From positions 1 through 64,000 of the forward strand of contig VAWK01000024.1 of assembly GCA_005885515.1 (NCBI GenBank): DNA of 64,000 bases, read 5' to 3'. A program made the translations under genes and the position numbers. Source of the DNA: Actinomycetota bacterium. Its GTDB lineage: Bacteria; Actinomycetota; Thermoleophilia; Solirubrobacterales; Solirubrobacteraceae. Positions 33,389 to 41,556 of the stretch are shown here, piece by piece (within the stretch, counting starts at the first letter, position 1; the number at the start of each line of letters is the position of its first letter). Below the pieces are notes generated by a model. That model was not told the origin of the DNA, searched no databases, and saw only the letters and a list, made by a program, of their open reading frames with translations.

Positions 33389-33534
33389 ATTCTCACGGAC
33401 GCCGGCGGATCGGCACTGGCGCGGGTTGGGTAACACAGTTGGGTAACAATCCGCTACGATCGCTGCATGCACAAGAAAGGGCGCCCGCGCGGTCGCAGCC
33501 GCCGGGCGCATGGACATCGCCGATAGGAGCGACG

Positions 33535-34785
33535 ATGCCAAAGCTCAACCTGCCCACCTACTCGCTACAGCTCCGCGCGCAGGGCACGCGGGCCTTCTAC
33601 GAGGTCATGTTTCGCATCGACGGCCGGCAGGTCAAGCGCCGCGTCGGCCCCGCATGGGTCACGCCTGCCGGCAAGCCGCGGCGCGGGCGTCCGCGGGACG
33701 GCTGCCTCGACGTGGCCGGTGCGCACGACCGCGCCCGCGAGATCGTCGCCGAGCACGCCGTCAAGGCGGCCGACCCGCAGGCCGGGCCGACGTTCCGCGA
33801 CGTCGCCGGCGATTACCTGCGGTGGCTCGAGCGGGTCAAGGGTGCCAAGCCCTCGACGCTGGCCGACCACGGCTACGCGCTCGCCGAGGCAAACGCCACC
33901 ACGAACGGACACGTCATGCGCGCGCTCGGCGACCGACGCGCGGCCGAGGTCACGGCGCGCGAGGTCGAGGACCTGCTCGACGCGCTCGCCGGGTCGGGCG
34001 CGTCGGCGCGAACGATCAACAAGCGGCGCGCTCTGCTCGGGGCGGTGTTCACCTACGGCGTCAAGCGCGCCGGCCTGCCTACCAACCCGGTGCGCGCGAC
34101 CGACAAGCGCCGCGAACCGCAGCGAGCGGCGCTCGACACATACAGCGTCGCAGAGGTCGAGCGGCTCGCATCGGCGCTGGCCGAGGGCCGGCACCGCGAC
34201 CGTCCGGCCGCCAGCGAAGCGACCCGGGCCGAGGACGCTCAGGACGCCGAGCTAGTGCGCGTTGCGGCGTACATGGGACTGCGCCAAGGCGAGCTACGGG
34301 CGCTGCGCTGGCGCGACATCGGCGAGGACGTCATCACGGTCTCGCGCGCGCTGTCGGCCGGCGTGGAGTCCGGGACCAAGGGCGGCCGCGTCCGGCACGT
34401 CCCGCTCGTGCCGCAGGCGGCCGAGGCGCTGGAGCGCCTGCGCCGGCGGGCCGACTTCACCGCGCGCGACGAGCTGGTGTTCTGCAACTGGCGCGGACGC
34501 GCGCTTGACCCGAGCGCGCTCGTCGCGAGGTTCAAGCGCGCGCGCGACGCCGCTGGTCTGCGCCCGCTCCGCTTCCACGATCTCAGACACACCTACGGCT
34601 CGCTGCTCGCGGCTGCCGGCCTCCCAGTCACCGAGATACAGGCGGCCATGGGGCATGCGGACCTCCAAACGACAGCGCGCTACCTTCATGCCCGCCAGGC
34701 GAGTGAGCAGGTCGATCGTTTCGCGCGGGCATTCGCTGAGGGCGGCGACTCACGTCCACCACCGCTTCGACGGCCGCCCGGCTGA
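33535..34785 (+). CDS. int: Tyrosine recombinase (phage-type integrase)
   Basis: A site-specific recombinase of 416 residues that would catalyse integration at the adjacent tRNA-Leu. It has an N-terminal arm-binding region, a SAM-like core-binding domain (residues ~95-185) and a catalytic domain with all key residues: Arg in GLRQGELRALRW, Lys in GTKGGRVRHVPL, HDLRHTYGS (HxxR), and GHADLQTTARYLH (His and the nucleophile Tyr). AGGAG lies 7 nt before the ATG. Its last ~53 codons overlap the excisionase-like gene on the opposite strand, and the C-terminal ~20 residues are Arg/Pro-rich. Confidence 0.96.
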   Translation: MPKLNLPTYSLQLRAQGTRAFYEVMFRIDGRQVKRRVGPAWVTPAGKPRRGRPRDGCLDVAGAHDRAREIVAEHAVKAADPQAGPTFRDVAGDYLRWLERVKGAKPSTLADHGYALAEANATTNGHVMRALGDRRAAEVTAREVEDLLDALAGSGASARTINKRRALLGAVFTYGVKRAGLPTNPVRATDKRREPQRAALDTYSVAEVERLASALAEGRHRDRPAASEATRAEDAQDAELVRVAAYMGLRQGELRALRWRDIGEDVITVSRALSAGVESGTKGGRVRHVPLVPQAAEALERLRRRADFTARDELVFCNWRGRALDPSALVARFKRARDAAGLRPLRFHDLRHTYGSLLAAAGLPVTEIQAAMGHADLQTTARYLHARQASEQVDRFARAFAEGGDSRPPPLRRPPG

Positions 34786-34918
34786 AGCGGCGGTGTCGAC
34801 CGATTCGAACGGAGGGCAGCTCGTCGCGGGCGGCGTAGTCGTGCACCGAGCGCACGGGGATCTGCAGATAGTCGGCGACCTCGGCCGCCGTCATCACGTC
34901 GTGCTGTTCCGCACTCAC
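34628..34918 (-). CDS. Excisionase-like small helix-turn-helix protein
   Basis: A 96-residue protein with an N-terminal HTH_17/excisionase-type domain (MTAAEVADYLQIPVRSVHDY, then LPSVRIGRHRRFSRAAVEA). Such proteins bend DNA at attachment sites and steer the integrase towards excision. The GTG at 34918 overlaps the stop of the upstream small ORF (GTGA); ATG at 34894 is an alternative. The C-terminal part lies antisense to the end of int, an unusual layout because xis usually precedes int on the same strand. The last ~40 residues are low-complexity. Confidence 0.72.
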   Translation of the reverse strand: MSAEQHDVMTAAEVADYLQIPVRSVHDYAARDELPSVRIGRHRRFSRAAVEAVVDVSRRPQRMPARNDRPAHSPGGHEGSALSFGGPHAPWPPVSR

Positions 34919-35076
34919 ACCGCGACCTCTGCCTGCTCTGAACCCGGCGCTCCCGTCGTGCCGGCGCCGTCTGTGCGTTCCTTGAGGTCACGAGAGGCCG
35001 GCCGGACCCCAAGCTCGGGATCGTAGAGCTCGGCGTCTCGGCGGTAGTCGGGAAGGGCGGCGGTTCTGATGACCAT
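34915..35076 (-). CDS. Small ORF coupled to the excisionase-like gene
   Basis: 53 codons from ATG 35076 (MVIRTAALPDYRRDAELYD) to a TGA that shares 4 nt with the excisionase GTG. The polar sequence has no recognised family. The GTGA overlap is the main argument that it is translated; the opposite-strand 35069 frame overlaps its 5' end, so only one of the two starts may be used. Confidence 0.42.
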   Translation of the reverse strand: MVIRTAALPDYRRDAELYDPELGVRPASRDLKERTDGAGTTGAPGSEQAEVAV

Positions 35077-35554
35077 CACCCAGAAAGCCGAGCAACGTGC
35101 TCGCTGCGTAAGCCGATTTCCGCCGAAACGCGCGGGCATCGGCGCCATCCGTGCGCTCCTCGAAGCTAACGCGAGCATCATGAGTGAACGCCCTGACCCG
35201 TTCCTAGCACTCGACCGCTATTTCGCCGCGGCCACGATCGCGCACGAGTACCTCGCCGACCTCCACCTCGAGCTCGCCGCGCTTGGGACGGACAGTCCTC
35301 ACACACGGGCGCTGCTCGGTGAGTCAGCCGCCGTCGTCACCGAACGGATGCCGGCGCTAACGCGCGAGCTGCGCCAGCTGGGAGACGAGTGGGAGACACA
35401 GAGCCTGCTCGACCCGCCCCGCGCGAAGCGCACGCTGGAACTTGCCACGATCCGCCTCATCGAAGCCGAGCCCGAGCTATCAGCGCTGCGAGCACGCCAG
35501 GACGAGATCGTCGCGGAGATGCACGGGCTCCTCGAGCGAGCGCGAGGAAGTTAG
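35069..35554 (+). CDS. Hypothetical helical protein
   Basis: Up to 161 residues from ATG 35069; an internal ATG at 35180 (MSERPDPFLALDRYF) gives 124 residues and is more natural, as it avoids overlap with the minus-strand small ORF. The protein is almost entirely alpha-helical and charged (AHEYLADLHLELAALG, RELRQLGDEWETQSLL, ALRARQDEIVAEMHGLLER). No family is recognised. It is cargo or a maintenance gene of the island. Confidence 0.57.
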   Translation: MTITQKAEQRARCVSRFPPKRAGIGAIRALLEANASIMSERPDPFLALDRYFAAATIAHEYLADLHLELAALGTDSPHTRALLGESAAVVTERMPALTRELRQLGDEWETQSLLDPPRAKRTLELATIRLIEAEPELSALRARQDEIVAEMHGLLERARGS

Positions 35555-35557
35555 CGC

Positions 35558-35785
35558 TCAGCGAGTAGCCAGACGATCGGCCGCAGCGTCCTCATAGCGC
35601 GCGGCGAGCGCCAAGCTCGCGTCGCGGACGCCCTTGATGTCGGTCTGCTCCGCATGCATGCGCAGCTCGCGGGCCCGAGCCCGCAGCTGCTCAGGGCTTT
35701 GCGTGGTATCACGCAGCCTGTCCTCCATCGCGGCGAGCAGCCAGCGATCCTCATCGTGCAACGACGGCCAAGGCGAAGTCGACAC
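35558..35785 (-). CDS. Hypothetical small helical protein, 75 residues
   Basis: It starts at GTG 35785 (VSTSPWPSLHDEDRWLL) and is rich in Arg, Ala and Glu with predicted helices (LRARARELRMHAEQTD, LALAARYEDAAADRL). It converges with the previous gene, with 3 bp between stops. Longer in-frame starts reach 35842. No family is recognised. Confidence 0.52.
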   Translation of the reverse strand: MSTSPWPSLHDEDRWLLAAMEDRLRDTTQSPEQLRARARELRMHAEQTDIKGVRDASLALAARYEDAAADRLATR

Positions 35786-36211
35786 ACGGTGAGTGTACCG
35801 GCGCATAGGTCGAACCCTTGCGGGCGAGACGGTGAGGTTCACGGACGCGGGGCTGAAGCATCTCGAGCCGGTGCTTCTCCGATTTGACGCTCAGCGGGAG
35901 CGACGCTCACCTCCACGGAGTGGATCGCCTCAGCGAGCGACCCAACTGCCAGGAAGGGAGCGCCAGCACACGCGCCCCTCGGTGCTGCTGTCACAGTGCC
36001 TCGCTGCACGGCAAGCGTTCGCGCCATCGCCGCCAGCCATCCTCGCTACGTGACGTCCACGTGGACCGTCTTTCACTACCTCCCCGGTTTCCCTGCGCAG
36101 CCACTCGGTCCGCTACCAGCTTCCCAACGGGAACCTGCCCGTCGGCCTGGCCACGGCTAGTGCCTTGCTGTTCCCCCGTCCGTCTGCTTCCTGCTGCCCG
36201 CTCGCTCCCGC
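35786..36211. other. 426-bp stretch without a supported gene
   Basis: Short open frames exist on both strands, but none shows a ribosome site, family motif or consistent composition. The sequence is less GC-biased than the flanking genes and may be decayed DNA. Confidence 0.5.
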
Positions 36212-37564
36212 TCACCACTCTGCATCTGGCCTCGCCATAAACATCTGTGATGTGTTGGTCGAGGAAGGGGGTCCCCGGGTCGAAGCGAAGCAGAGAGGCG
36301 GGGACCCCCTTCCTCGCGCCAGGTGCAGAGCCAAATTCAGGGAGCGAGCGGGCAGCAGGGTCTTCGGATGTGTGGCCGCCTCATGAACGAAGAGCCAGAC
36401 GACCACCCAACCGAAGACCTGCCGCGGGAGGTCCGCCGATCGCACGAGTGTCTTGGGCGCGCTTTCAGCCGGTCGACGCCGTGAGACGAGCGGCTGCCAA
36501 AGCGACGGCAGGTCGTACTCGATGAAGCGTGGCCGACAGACGGCCGGGTGCTCGCGAAGCGCCGGCGGCAGGCTCGGCGTTCGTCTCATCATCCAGTCAC
36601 GGGCGAGGACGCGCTCGCGGCTACAGAACAGCACCCGCTCCCTGGCAGGGGGGTGGGTGCCTTCGCGAGGGGGCAGGTGCTCGCCTGCATACCAGGCGGA
36701 GAAGGTCTCATCCGCCGTCTCGATCAGGCGACGCAGCGGACCCTCGCGTGCCGTCAGGAAGATCACCGCCGGCGCGATGGCGTGCGCGGCGAAGGGGCCC
36801 TGTCGCCAGCCGTCGAGCAGCCAGCGGTCGTAGCGGCGCAGGCGGTCGATCTGCTTGTGGGGGCGTTCGGTGCGGTCGTACTCGATCAGCACCGCGAAGC
36901 GCCCCTGGCCCGATCCTGCGATGAGGGTGGCGTCGGGCTCCAGGTAGCCCGTGCGGCTCCCTGCCGGGTAGAGGCGCGCGTCCGGCGGCAGCTGTGCCGG
37001 CGGCGAGCGCTCGAGCTCGCCGTCCCCGTCGATCTCGATGTGCCCGTTGCGCGGACCTTGCCAGTGAAACGGCATCTGCCCGATGAGTGCCTCCTCGCCA
37101 TCAGCGGCCGCGTCTCGGGCGATGTGAAGCACGATGGATGCGAGCTGAAGGTCGTGTTCGGCGTAGCTGATGCTGGTGAGCGAGGCGCGCGTGTAGCGGT
37201 GCTCGGCCGGAACTATCTCGCGCTCTCTCAGCGCCGACCAACCAAGAGACGTGAGCCGGTAGTTCCACTCGGCGCGCCCGTACGCGTGGGCCGGGCGGAA
37301 GCGGTCGACGTACCCTGTGTCGTGCAGGCGCTTGAGGCGCATCTGCGCCGCGCGCTCGCGGGATGGGCGCCATCCGAGCGCCGCGAGTTGGCTGGTGGAC
37401 AGGTAGTTCGCGCCGTGGAGCAGCGCCATCAGGCGCAGGTCCCGGTGTGTGAGGGCGAGCCGAGGTGGCGGTTGCGGTCGCCGTCCCCATTGGATCGTTG
37501 CGGCGCTCAAGTCCTCGCCCGCGAGGAGCGCCCTGTGCGCGATGCCGAGGCCGATGTTGGTCAT
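36212..37564 (-). CDS. Replication-relaxation family protein
   Basis: About 450 residues starting at MTNIGLGIAHRALLAG. An N-terminal winged-helix region (ALTHRDLRLMALLHGANYLSTS... RAAQMRLKRLHDTGYVDRF) is followed by a nuclease-like core (SYAEHDLQLASIVLH, YLEPDATLIAG, FAVLIEYDRTERPHKQIDRLRRYDRWL). This layout fits the replication-relaxation family found on actinobacterial plasmids and integrative elements. The last ~40 codons cross a 17-bp inverted repeat and look unlike the rest, so the original C-terminus may have been replaced. It is probably a maintenance or transfer gene of the element. Confidence 0.77.
   Translation of the reverse strand: MTNIGLGIAHRALLAGEDLSAATIQWGRRPQPPPRLALTHRDLRLMALLHGANYLSTSQLAALGWRPSRERAAQMRLKRLHDTGYVDRFRPAHAYGRAEWNYRLTSLGWSALREREIVPAEHRYTRASLTSISYAEHDLQLASIVLHIARDAAADGEEALIGQMPFHWQGPRNGHIEIDGDGELERSPPAQLPPDARLYPAGSRTGYLEPDATLIAGSGQGRFAVLIEYDRTERPHKQIDRLRRYDRWLLDGWRQGPFAAHAIAPAVIFLTAREGPLRRLIETADETFSAWYAGEHLPPREGTHPPARERVLFCSRERVLARDWMMRRTPSLPPALREHPAVCRPRFIEYDLPSLWQPLVSRRRPAESAPKTLVRSADLPRQVFGWVVVWLFVHEAATHPKTLLPARSLNLALHLARGRGSPPLCFASTRGPPSSTNTSQMFMARPDAEW
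36261..36315. repeat. Perfect 17-bp inverted repeat with 21-nt loop
   Basis: GAGGAAGGGGGTCCCCG (36261-36277) and its exact complement (36299-36315) could form a very stable hairpin. It overlaps the 3' end of the replication-relaxation-type gene. Possible roles are a bidirectional terminator, a nick or origin site, or the remnant of an insertion. Confidence 0.9.
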
Positions 37565-37926
37565 GGATCCGCTGCCGCCACCCAGCGCCGGTCGGCGAGA
37601 AGGCGGACGCTGTATAAGCCGCGTCCAGCCGCACTCGCGCAAGCGAACTCGCGACCAAGGCCCGCACCCCTTCCTCAGAGCACGGCCCAGACCCGTCGTG
37701 GCGAGACGGAACGCGGCCAGTGACGCGCAACGCTCTCGTAGCCTTCGGCTCCGCTGGGCGTCAAGCTCGGCCTTCGGCCGCGCTGTGCGCGCCGCTGTCG
37801 CAGCGAGCTTGACCCAGCGAAGCCTCCGGCTAAAGGGTCTCTCAGGTCGGCTGCGCCGAGCGCTCGCTCGCGCGAGGCGGATGCCCCACCATGGTCCGGT
37901 CGTCGGCGCCGGAGTACCTTCCCAGC
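37565..37926. other. 362-bp stretch without a supported gene
   Basis: It contains several short near-repeats of GGCCTTCGGC type (about 37740-37800), possibly hairpins. No coding frame with support on either strand. Confidence 0.5.
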
Positions 37927-38256
37927 GTGGGCGTCGAGCACAGCAGCCGCCAGGAGGAAAGCGCCCGACGTCAGAAGGCGAGAGCGCTCATCGCCGACTA
38001 TCACGAGCAGCAGCTACTCGCGCTGCTCGAGCACGTTCGCGACGGGTTCACACGACTTGACCGAGGCGAGATCGACGCGTTCGAGCTCGACGACCTGATC
38101 CACCGTTACAAGCGCTCCGCACGCGAGCTCTGGAAGTTCTGCGGCCAGACCGGCAGCGACTGGGAGCGCGCCGCACGCACGCTCGAGTGGCTACGCGAGG
38201 AGGGCGACGAGCCCGATTGGTGGCAAGCCGGCGAGCCGCGCCGCCGACGATCGTAG
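37927..38256 (+). CDS. Hypothetical protein, ~109 residues
   Basis: The start is taken at GTG 37927 (VGVEHSSRQEESARR); an ATG at 37891 is possible. The helical core LIADYHEQQLLALLEHVRDG, DAFELDDLIHRYKRSARELW and KFCGQTGSDWERAARTLEWL is followed by a basic C-terminus. It is a conserved-looking acidic/basic helical protein with no family that I recognise, at the right end of the compact integrase module. Confidence 0.6.
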   Translation: MGVEHSSRQEESARRQKARALIADYHEQQLLALLEHVRDGFTRLDRGEIDAFELDDLIHRYKRSARELWKFCGQTGSDWERAARTLEWLREEGDEPDWWQAGEPRRRRS

Positions 38257-38420
38257 TGATCCCCTGCCCGCTCACCGCCCCTTTTTTGCGGGAGCGGCAG
38301 GTCCATGCCGCGTGTTTCTGATCCCACCGGAACAAGAGCGAGGGGGCGGGCGACGCGCTCGCAATCGGGGACGAAGCAGTAGCCAGCGGCGTGCCGCCGG
38401 GCGCTGCTGCTGGTCGTCCG

Positions 38421-39583
38421 AAGATGGCATGAACAGGGCCTCCCTCGGCTCAGCGCGAGACACTCGCGCGAAATGGCAACTGCCGGAACTCGAAGGAGGC
38501 CCCGAGATGACGATCGTAGCTGGCTTTGACGTGCACCGCAGGCAGATCACATTCGACGCTTTGGACACCGACACGGGCGAGCTCATGCGCGGGCGGATCG
38601 ACGCGACGCCCAGCGCGGTGGAGCGCTGGGCCGCACGCTTCGAGGATCGCGAGGTGCAGGTCGCGCTCGAGGCGTGCACGGGCTGGTTGTTCGTCTCCCG
38701 GGCGCTTGAGCGCGCCGGTGCAGTCCCCCATCTCGCGGAGCCGGTCGAGACGCACGCGCTGCGCGGGCGCAAGCGGCGCGCGAAGACCGATCGCGAGGAC
38801 GCGCGCTGGCTGCGCACGCTGCTTGCCGAGAAACGGCTGCCGGAATCCTGGATCCCGCCGGAACACGTCCGCGAGTGGCGCTCGCGGGCGCGGCTGCGCA
38901 AGACGCTGATCGACGAGCGCACGCAGTGGCTGGCGCGCATCCAGGCGACGCTGTTTCACCACGGCGTCGCCGGCGCGCCCGCCGAGCTGCGCAGCGGTCC
39001 CGGACGCGAATTCCTCGAGGAGCTGGAGCTGCCCGCCGACGCGCGCGAGCGGATCGCGATCGCGTTGGCGATGATCGACTCACTCGAGGGCCAGTTGCGC
39101 CCGCTGGAGGCGGAGCTGCGCAAGCTGGCGCGCCGGCAGACCGGCTGCCGTGCGCTGATGGCGCAGTTCGGCATGGGCGAGCTGACCTCGCTGATGACGC
39201 TCACAGAGCTGGGCGACGTTCAGCGCCTCTCGGCGTCGCGCAAGGCGGTGCGGATGGCCGGGATCGACATCGGCGTGCATCGCTCCGATCGGCGCTCACG
39301 TGTGGGCAAGCTGAACCGCCAGGGCTCGCCGCATCTGCGCTGGGCGCTCTACGAGGCCGCCCTGTCGGCGACTCGCCCGAGGAGTCCCGACCATGAGGAC
39401 TACCTCGCACTGAAGGCGCGCGGACTCTCGCACACGCGCGCGTCGCTGACGATCGCGCGCAAGCTCGCGCGACGCTCCTTCCACATCCTGCGCGAGCTCG
39501 GCCCCGCCGCGCTCGAGCCGATCACGACCACCTGAGCGCAATCCGCTCCACCGCTCCGCCACGCCCACAACTCCAAGATGGCA
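38421..39583. mobile_element. IS110 family insertion sequence (ends approximate)
   Basis: Encloses the IS110 transposase gene. Members lack classical terminal inverted repeats. A 9-bp direct repeat AAGATGGCA occurs at 38421-38429 and 39575-39583, which may mark the ends; this is weak evidence. Confidence 0.4.
38507..39535 (+). CDS. IS110 family transposase (DEDD type)
   Basis: A transposase of 342 residues. The N-terminal RuvC-like DEDD domain begins TIVAGFDVHRRQITFDALD and includes VALEACTGWLF and RRAKTDREDARWL. The C-terminal Transposase_20 domain has LMAQFGMGELTSLMTL, VRMAGIDIGVHRSD and RQGSPHLRWALYEAA with its serine. AAGGAGG is about 7 nt before the ATG. It appears full length. Confidence 0.96.
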   Translation: MTIVAGFDVHRRQITFDALDTDTGELMRGRIDATPSAVERWAARFEDREVQVALEACTGWLFVSRALERAGAVPHLAEPVETHALRGRKRRAKTDREDARWLRTLLAEKRLPESWIPPEHVREWRSRARLRKTLIDERTQWLARIQATLFHHGVAGAPAELRSGPGREFLEELELPADARERIAIALAMIDSLEGQLRPLEAELRKLARRQTGCRALMAQFGMGELTSLMTLTELGDVQRLSASRKAVRMAGIDIGVHRSDRRSRVGKLNRQGSPHLRWALYEAALSATRPRSPDHEDYLALKARGLSHTRASLTIARKLARRSFHILRELGPAALEPITTT

Positions 39584-39972
39584 CCCAAGCCTCCGACCAG
39601 CTCCCTCAGCGACTGTGGCTCCCACGTCCGCGTGGCGGCCCAACGAAGACCGAGCGGCCGGAATCGCTCCACCCGGAACGACCGATCAACCATCACGTCA
39701 CCGACCATCAGGTCGTGGACCCAGATAAGCCCGGGCATCCACGGAGCGAATCATGACCCTACCAAACACAACCACTCACCCCCAGACTCTGCCACTTGAC
39801 GGGAGGCCACAGTTCAGATAAGCAGTCGTAAGTCCGACGTCGCTGGAGGCTTCCGCTTCGATGAGATAGGAGCAGTCAGACGGGCGGCCGAGCATTCGGG
39901 TACGGTGCCGATGAGCGCGGGGTGACGCCGCCTCAGCAGCAGTGGGGTGTCTACAAAACTGGAGGAGCAACC
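39584..39972. other. 389-bp stretch without a supported gene
   Basis: Contains the 3' flank of the IS110 copy and the leader of the next gene (GGAGGAG at 39961). No coding frame stands out. Confidence 0.5.
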
Positions 39973-40251
39973 ATGCACGCAGTTCTCTTGGAGGTCGACT
40001 TGAGCGGGACCGAGCGCGAGGAGGGTCTCAAGAACCTGCGCGAGACCGTCGTTCCACGGGTCACGCAGGCGCCCGGGTTCCAGTCCGGGATCTGGCTGGC
40101 CCCGGTTGCCGGCAAGGGCCTTTCCGTCGTCGTGTTCGAGGGTGAGGAGAACGCGCAGGCAATGGCGGCAATGGTCGCGGTCGGTAGCAACCCCTCGCCC
40201 GGAGTGACCGTGGAGCGGTGCGAGGTGCGAGAGGTCGTCGCGAGCGCGTGA
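39973..40251 (+). CDS. Hypothetical 92-residue protein, ABM-like
   Basis: A small protein with a ferredoxin-like beta-alpha-beta pattern (MHAVLLEVDLSG, EEGLKNLRETVVPRVTQ, FQSGIWLAPVAG, LSVVVFEGEENAQAM), similar to single-domain antibiotic-biosynthesis-monooxygenase or stress-dimer proteins. GGAGGAG lies 5 nt upstream of the ATG. Island cargo of unknown role. Confidence 0.74.
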   Translation: MHAVLLEVDLSGTEREEGLKNLRETVVPRVTQAPGFQSGIWLAPVAGKGLSVVVFEGEENAQAMAAMVAVGSNPSPGVTVERCEVREVVASA

Positions 40252-40678
40252 CCGCCTGATCGGGACTCTGAGCACCGGCGCGCCTCGGGGTGCAGAGCGG
40301 ATCAGGGCCGCGGCCACAATCGCCAGCGCGTCCTCGACGCGGCCCCGCCTGTCGCGTCACGCGCGCTCCTCGTCCAGGGCAGGAGCGCAGGAGTTGGCGA
40401 CCGACGCGCTCGCTCGCGCGTGAAGGCGGGCGTGGTGTGATGTCCCGATTGTCGCCCCCTCATCGGGCATTTCATCGGGCGGGTGTTGCGGGACACGCGG
40501 CACCGGCTCCGCCGGGAAAGATGCCGGTATTCAGGCAAAGTGCCCGTAAGGGGTTCCCTTGGGTACGCAACATCCGCTTGGCGTGGTGGTCAACCGGCCC
40601 TCGTTGTGGCCTGACCGATGATTTTTCCGCGCCGTGCTGGTCTGTACGCCGAAAACCGACTCACGGGAGGCTGACGCC
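40252..40678. other. 427-bp stretch without a supported gene
   Basis: Arg/Pro-rich open frames only; nothing convincing until the CGGGAGG ribosome site at about 40665. Confidence 0.5.
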
Positions 40679-41242
40679 ATGCGGAAACTGACCTTTGGCA
40701 TGAACCTGACCCTGGACGGCTACATCGCCGCGCCCGGCGACGACCTCGGCTGGAGCGTGCCGAGCGACGAGCTGTTCCAGTGGTGGTCCGACCGGGTGGG
40801 GGCGACGGGCCTGGCGCTGTATGGGCGCAAACTGTGGGAGACGATGAGCTCCTACTGGCCGACCGCCGACCAGCAGCCCGGCGCCACACCGGCGGAGATC
40901 GAGTTCGCCCGCCGCTGGCAGGAAATGCCGAAGGTGGTGTTCTCCTCGACGACCAGCACGGTCGACTGGAACACCCGCCTGGTCACCGGCGACGCGGTCA
41001 CCGAGATCACCCGGCTCAAGGCCGAGGATGGCGGCCCCATTGACATCGGCGGCGCCACACTCGCCGCAGCGGCCATGCGGGCCGGGCTGATCGACGAGTA
41101 CGTGCTGGCCACCGCACCGGTCTTGGTGGGCGGCGGCACACCGTTCTTTACGGCCCTGGACAACTGGGTGAACCTGACCCTGGTGGAGACCCGGACGTTT
41201 CCCGACGGCGTGGTCCTGACCAGGTACGAGACCAGGCGCTGA
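40679..41242 (+). CDS. Dihydrofolate reductase-like (RibD C-terminal fold) protein
   Basis: An NADPH-dependent reductase-type protein of 187 residues. Family marks: KLTFGMNLTLDGYIAAPGDD, LALYGRKLWETMSSYW, PKVVFSSTTST and VLVGGGTPFFTALD. Members are mostly stand-alone, uncharacterised oxidoreductases distinct from FolA. CGGGAGG precedes the ATG. It is probably cargo of the island. Confidence 0.93.
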   Translation: MRKLTFGMNLTLDGYIAAPGDDLGWSVPSDELFQWWSDRVGATGLALYGRKLWETMSSYWPTADQQPGATPAEIEFARRWQEMPKVVFSSTTSTVDWNTRLVTGDAVTEITRLKAEDGGPIDIGGATLAAAAMRAGLIDEYVLATAPVLVGGGTPFFTALDNWVNLTLVETRTFPDGVVLTRYETRR

Positions 41243-41556
41243 GTGCCCGACCTCGGATCGGCACGGGCTTCGGGCCCATCCAAGGATCTCGTGGCGCTAT
41301 GTTCCGAGGCGATCGTGATGCCCCTGCCGGATCACAGGCCGTGTATGTAAGGGATCCCCTTACGGGACTCCGCGCCCGCTCTCCCACGGATGCGGGCGTC
41401 CCAGCCGTTCCGGCCAGGCGCTCGCTCGGGACGAACGGGAGCACTGACGCGACGAGGGCCGGACACGCCCGCATCGCCTTGCCGAAGCGAGCGTCGATGC
41501 CTCCCACTCCTCGGCGCGGTTGGCGGCGCTGGTAGAGCAACGCCAACTATCCGCTT
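41243..41556. other. 314-bp gap with a small hairpin
   Basis: No supported gene. GTAAGG-GATCC-CCTTAC (41347-41363) is a short perfect stem that may act as a terminator-like structure. A strong ribosome site GGAGGAG sits just after the gap, before the ATG at 41574. Confidence 0.45.

Noticed and set aside
35793-36240. Small frames in the 35786-36211 gap
   Set aside because: Composition is inconsistent, strands overlap and there is no initiation signal.
36453-37642. Plus-strand frames opposite the replication-relaxation-type gene
   Set aside because: They lack motifs and ribosome sites; the minus-strand protein has recognisable winged-helix and nuclease-like features.
39537-39568. tRNA 5'-half-like sequence on the minus strand after the IS110 gene
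   Set aside because: It resembles a tRNA acceptor and D arm only loosely, and no anticodon arm or 3' partner could be built.
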